A stretch of 6,282 nucleotides of DNA from NCBI GenBank assembly GCA_031380225.1, contig JANNFX010000088.1:1-6282 (forward strand), given 5' to 3'. This document shows positions 4,823 through 6,282 of this stretch, in pieces. Each line of letters opens with the position of its first letter. The first letter of the stretch is position 1. The translations under genes were made by a program, and so were the position numbers. This DNA comes from JANNFX01 sp031380225. Lineage in GTDB: Bacteria > Pseudomonadota > Alphaproteobacteria > Rhizobiales > Hyphomicrobiaceae. The notes under the pieces were generated by a model. That model saw only the letters and a program-made list of their open reading frames with translations. It searched no databases and was not told the DNA's origin.

Positions 4823-6163
4823 GTGCCGCCGACCGAAATCACTGCCAACAAAACACGCGATCCCGCGGGCCAAGTCTGGTCTGGCGGTATTCAGCCGACG
4901 CCCGAGTACCTGGCGGCGCTTGACTATATTCGCGATGCCAGCGGCCATTTGTTCGTCACCGGCCGGGCGGGTACCGGCAAATCAACACTGCTCCGGGCAC
5001 TGCGCGAGTTTATCACGGATGACTACGCCGTCGTAGCGCCGACCGGTCTAGCGGCGGTTCAAGTTGGCGGCCAAACCATCCATTCGTTCTTTGGACTGCC
5101 ACCGCGCTTAGTCCGTTCAAACGACATTCGCCGAAGCCGAAACGGCGGCGTCATGCGGCGCTTGAAGTTGCTCGTCATCGATGAAATCTCGATGGTCCGG
5201 TCTGACCTGATGTGGGCCATCGACCAATCTTTGCGCGTCAATCGCGGGCGGCCACGCGAGCCGTTCGGTGGCGTGCGTCTCATTATGTTCGGCGATTTGC
5301 ATCAGTTGCCGCCCGTGGTGCAAGAAGTTGAGGTCGCCCAACATCTCGAAAGTGAATTTGGAGGACCGTTTTTCTTCTCAGCCGGCGCATTGCGCGAAGG
5401 CCACGGCACCGCACTCATTGAGCTGTCGCACGTGTTCCGGCAGAGCGATGAAGCCCTCGTCAAAGTTCTCAATCGGGTTCGCGACGGCGACGCCGATGAA
5501 AGTGATCTCGAAACGCTGAACGAGCGCGTACACCCGATCCGGACGCTTAGCGAAGGCGATCCCTATGTAATCTTGACGCCGACAAACGCCGCTGCGGCGC
5601 GCATTAACATGGCCTATCTCGAAGCTTTGGATGCAAAGTCTTTCACGTATGCGGCTGGCGTCACCGGCGAATATAGCGCCGGCGCTCATCCGACCGACGT
5701 CAGCCTGGTCTTGAAGGCTGGCGCCAAGGTTATCATGCTTCGTAATGACTCCGACCGCCGTTGGGTCAATGGCACGATCGCTCGCGTATCGCGCCTAGAA
5801 GAGCGCCAAGTTTGGATCGAGATCGACGGCAAGGAATATGAAATCGAGCCTGCCGCTTGGGAAAGCCGGCGCTACGCTTACGACACCGAAGCGCAAAAAA
5901 TCGTCGAGATGGTTGCCGGCACTTTCAAGCAATACCCTGTGCGGCTGGCATGGGCATTGACCATTCACAAGGCACAGGGCCTAACATTGGACCGGGTCTA
6001 TGTCGATCTTGGCCGCGGGACCTTCGCACACGGCCAAGCCTACGTTGCACTGTCACGCTGCCGGACACTTGCCGGGCTGGCATTGGCGAGGCCGCTGGTG
6101 CCACGCGACATCCTCTTCGACCGCTCAGCAATGGGCTACCGCGACGTGTTTGAGCGATTGTAA
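4823..6163 (+). CDS. PIF1/RecD-type superfamily 1B DNA helicase
   Basis: This 446-aa ATPase is predicted to unwind DNA in the 5'-to-3' direction like PIF1 and RecD2. All core motifs are intact: Walker A GRAGTGKST (47-55, K53), motif Ia APTGLAA (72-78), Walker B VIDEIS (118-123), motif III GDLHQLPPV (157-165), an arginine in HVFRQ (R206), LTPTN (251-255), motif V TIHKAQGLTLD (380-390) and motif VI AYVALSRCR (406-414). Residues about 295-345 match the SH3-like 2B insertion (KAGAKVIMLRND). The protein stops soon after motif VI, without a C-terminal HRDC or nuclease domain that some bacterial relatives carry. The start is a GTG with AGAGGG six bases upstream. Its substrate is unknown; housekeeping repair, recombination or G-quadruplex unwinding are possible from the family. 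It follows the membrane-protein gene by 30 bp and converges with a gene at the right edge. Confidence 0.93.
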   Translation: MPPTEITANKTRDPAGQVWSGGIQPTPEYLAALDYIRDASGHLFVTGRAGTGKSTLLRALREFITDDYAVVAPTGLAAVQVGGQTIHSFFGLPPRLVRSNDIRRSRNGGVMRRLKLLVIDEISMVRSDLMWAIDQSLRVNRGRPREPFGGVRLIMFGDLHQLPPVVQEVEVAQHLESEFGGPFFFSAGALREGHGTALIELSHVFRQSDEALVKVLNRVRDGDADESDLETLNERVHPIRTLSEGDPYVILTPTNAAAARINMAYLEALDAKSFTYAAGVTGEYSAGAHPTDVSLVLKAGAKVIMLRNDSDRRWVNGTIARVSRLEERQVWIEIDGKEYEIEPAAWESRRYAYDTEAQKIVEMVAGTFKQYPVRLAWALTIHKAQGLTLDRVYVDLGRGTFAHGQAYVALSRCRTLAGLALARPLVPRDILFDRSAMGYRDVFERL

Positions 6164-6177
6164 AGTTTTTGCGCCGC

Positions 6178-6282
6178 TCAGCGCTGCGCTTGGCGTTCCG
6201 CGGCCGCTTGATCAAACACAGCTTCGAACTCAACCGCGCCTGGATTGACGATGTTTTCAACCATTCGCTGATCGAGAGCTTG
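6178..6282 (-). CDS. Partial CDS, C-terminal 34 residues, unidentified
   Basis: The minus strand is open from the window edge to a TGA at 6180-6178, giving 34 residues that end NPGAVEFEAVFDQAAAERQA and two more. Codon choice (GCG, GAA, CGC, GTC) resembles the other genes here, and the tail is helix-forming and charged. It converges with the helicase gene, leaving only 14 bases between the two stop codons. The fragment is too short to name, and a chance open frame cannot be excluded. Confidence 0.45.
   Translation of the reverse strand, partial: QALDQRMVENIVNPGAVEFEAVFDQAAAERQAQR

Overview
The window looks like chromosomal DNA from an alphaproteobacterium, most likely of the order Hyphomicrobiales (Rhizobiales). 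This rests on the LeuB wording (for example KRNVMKTGVLWNE and DNLFGDVLSDEAAM), the high-GC codon use, and intergenic palindromes of the REP/RIME style common in that order. No phage, plasmid, rRNA, tRNA or CRISPR sequence was seen.

Layout, left to right. Positions 1-314 carry no convincing complete gene but hold a 14-bp inverted repeat (56-110), a REP-like palindrome (186-221) and a hairpin (239-271). On the minus strand a periplasmic M23-family metallopeptidase (2324-1284) is followed 51 bp later by prmB (1232-315), the glutamine methyltransferase acting on ribosomal protein L3. The two are probably co-transcribed although their functions are unrelated. Between the divergent peptidase and leuB genes lies a roughly 270-bp palindromic element (2380-2648). 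It has 27-bp terminal inverted repeats (26 of 27 matching), a perfect 21-bp internal stem, and a 10-bp direct repeat at its edges. Next comes leuB (2708-3820, plus strand; leucine biosynthesis).

A 471-bp gap after leuB contains two short hairpins, then a probable small transcription unit. That unit has a promoter-like sequence, a textbook Shine-Dalgarno, a 24-codon ORF (4025-4099) and a strong Rho-independent terminator (4163-4209). After it, a perfect 14-bp palindrome precedes a two-gene plus-strand operon. The operon encodes a small two-helix membrane protein (4292-4792) and, 30 bp on, a PIF1/RecD-type superfamily 1B helicase with a GTG start (4823-6163). A gene convergent with the helicase enters from the right edge; only its last 34 codons are visible (6282-6178).

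The ordinary genes (prmB, leuB, peptidase) are identified from clear motifs. The parts most likely to be undescribed are the palindromic element, the 24-aa peptide unit, and the pairing of membrane protein with helicase. No defence island or other complete new multi-gene system can be claimed from this sequence.
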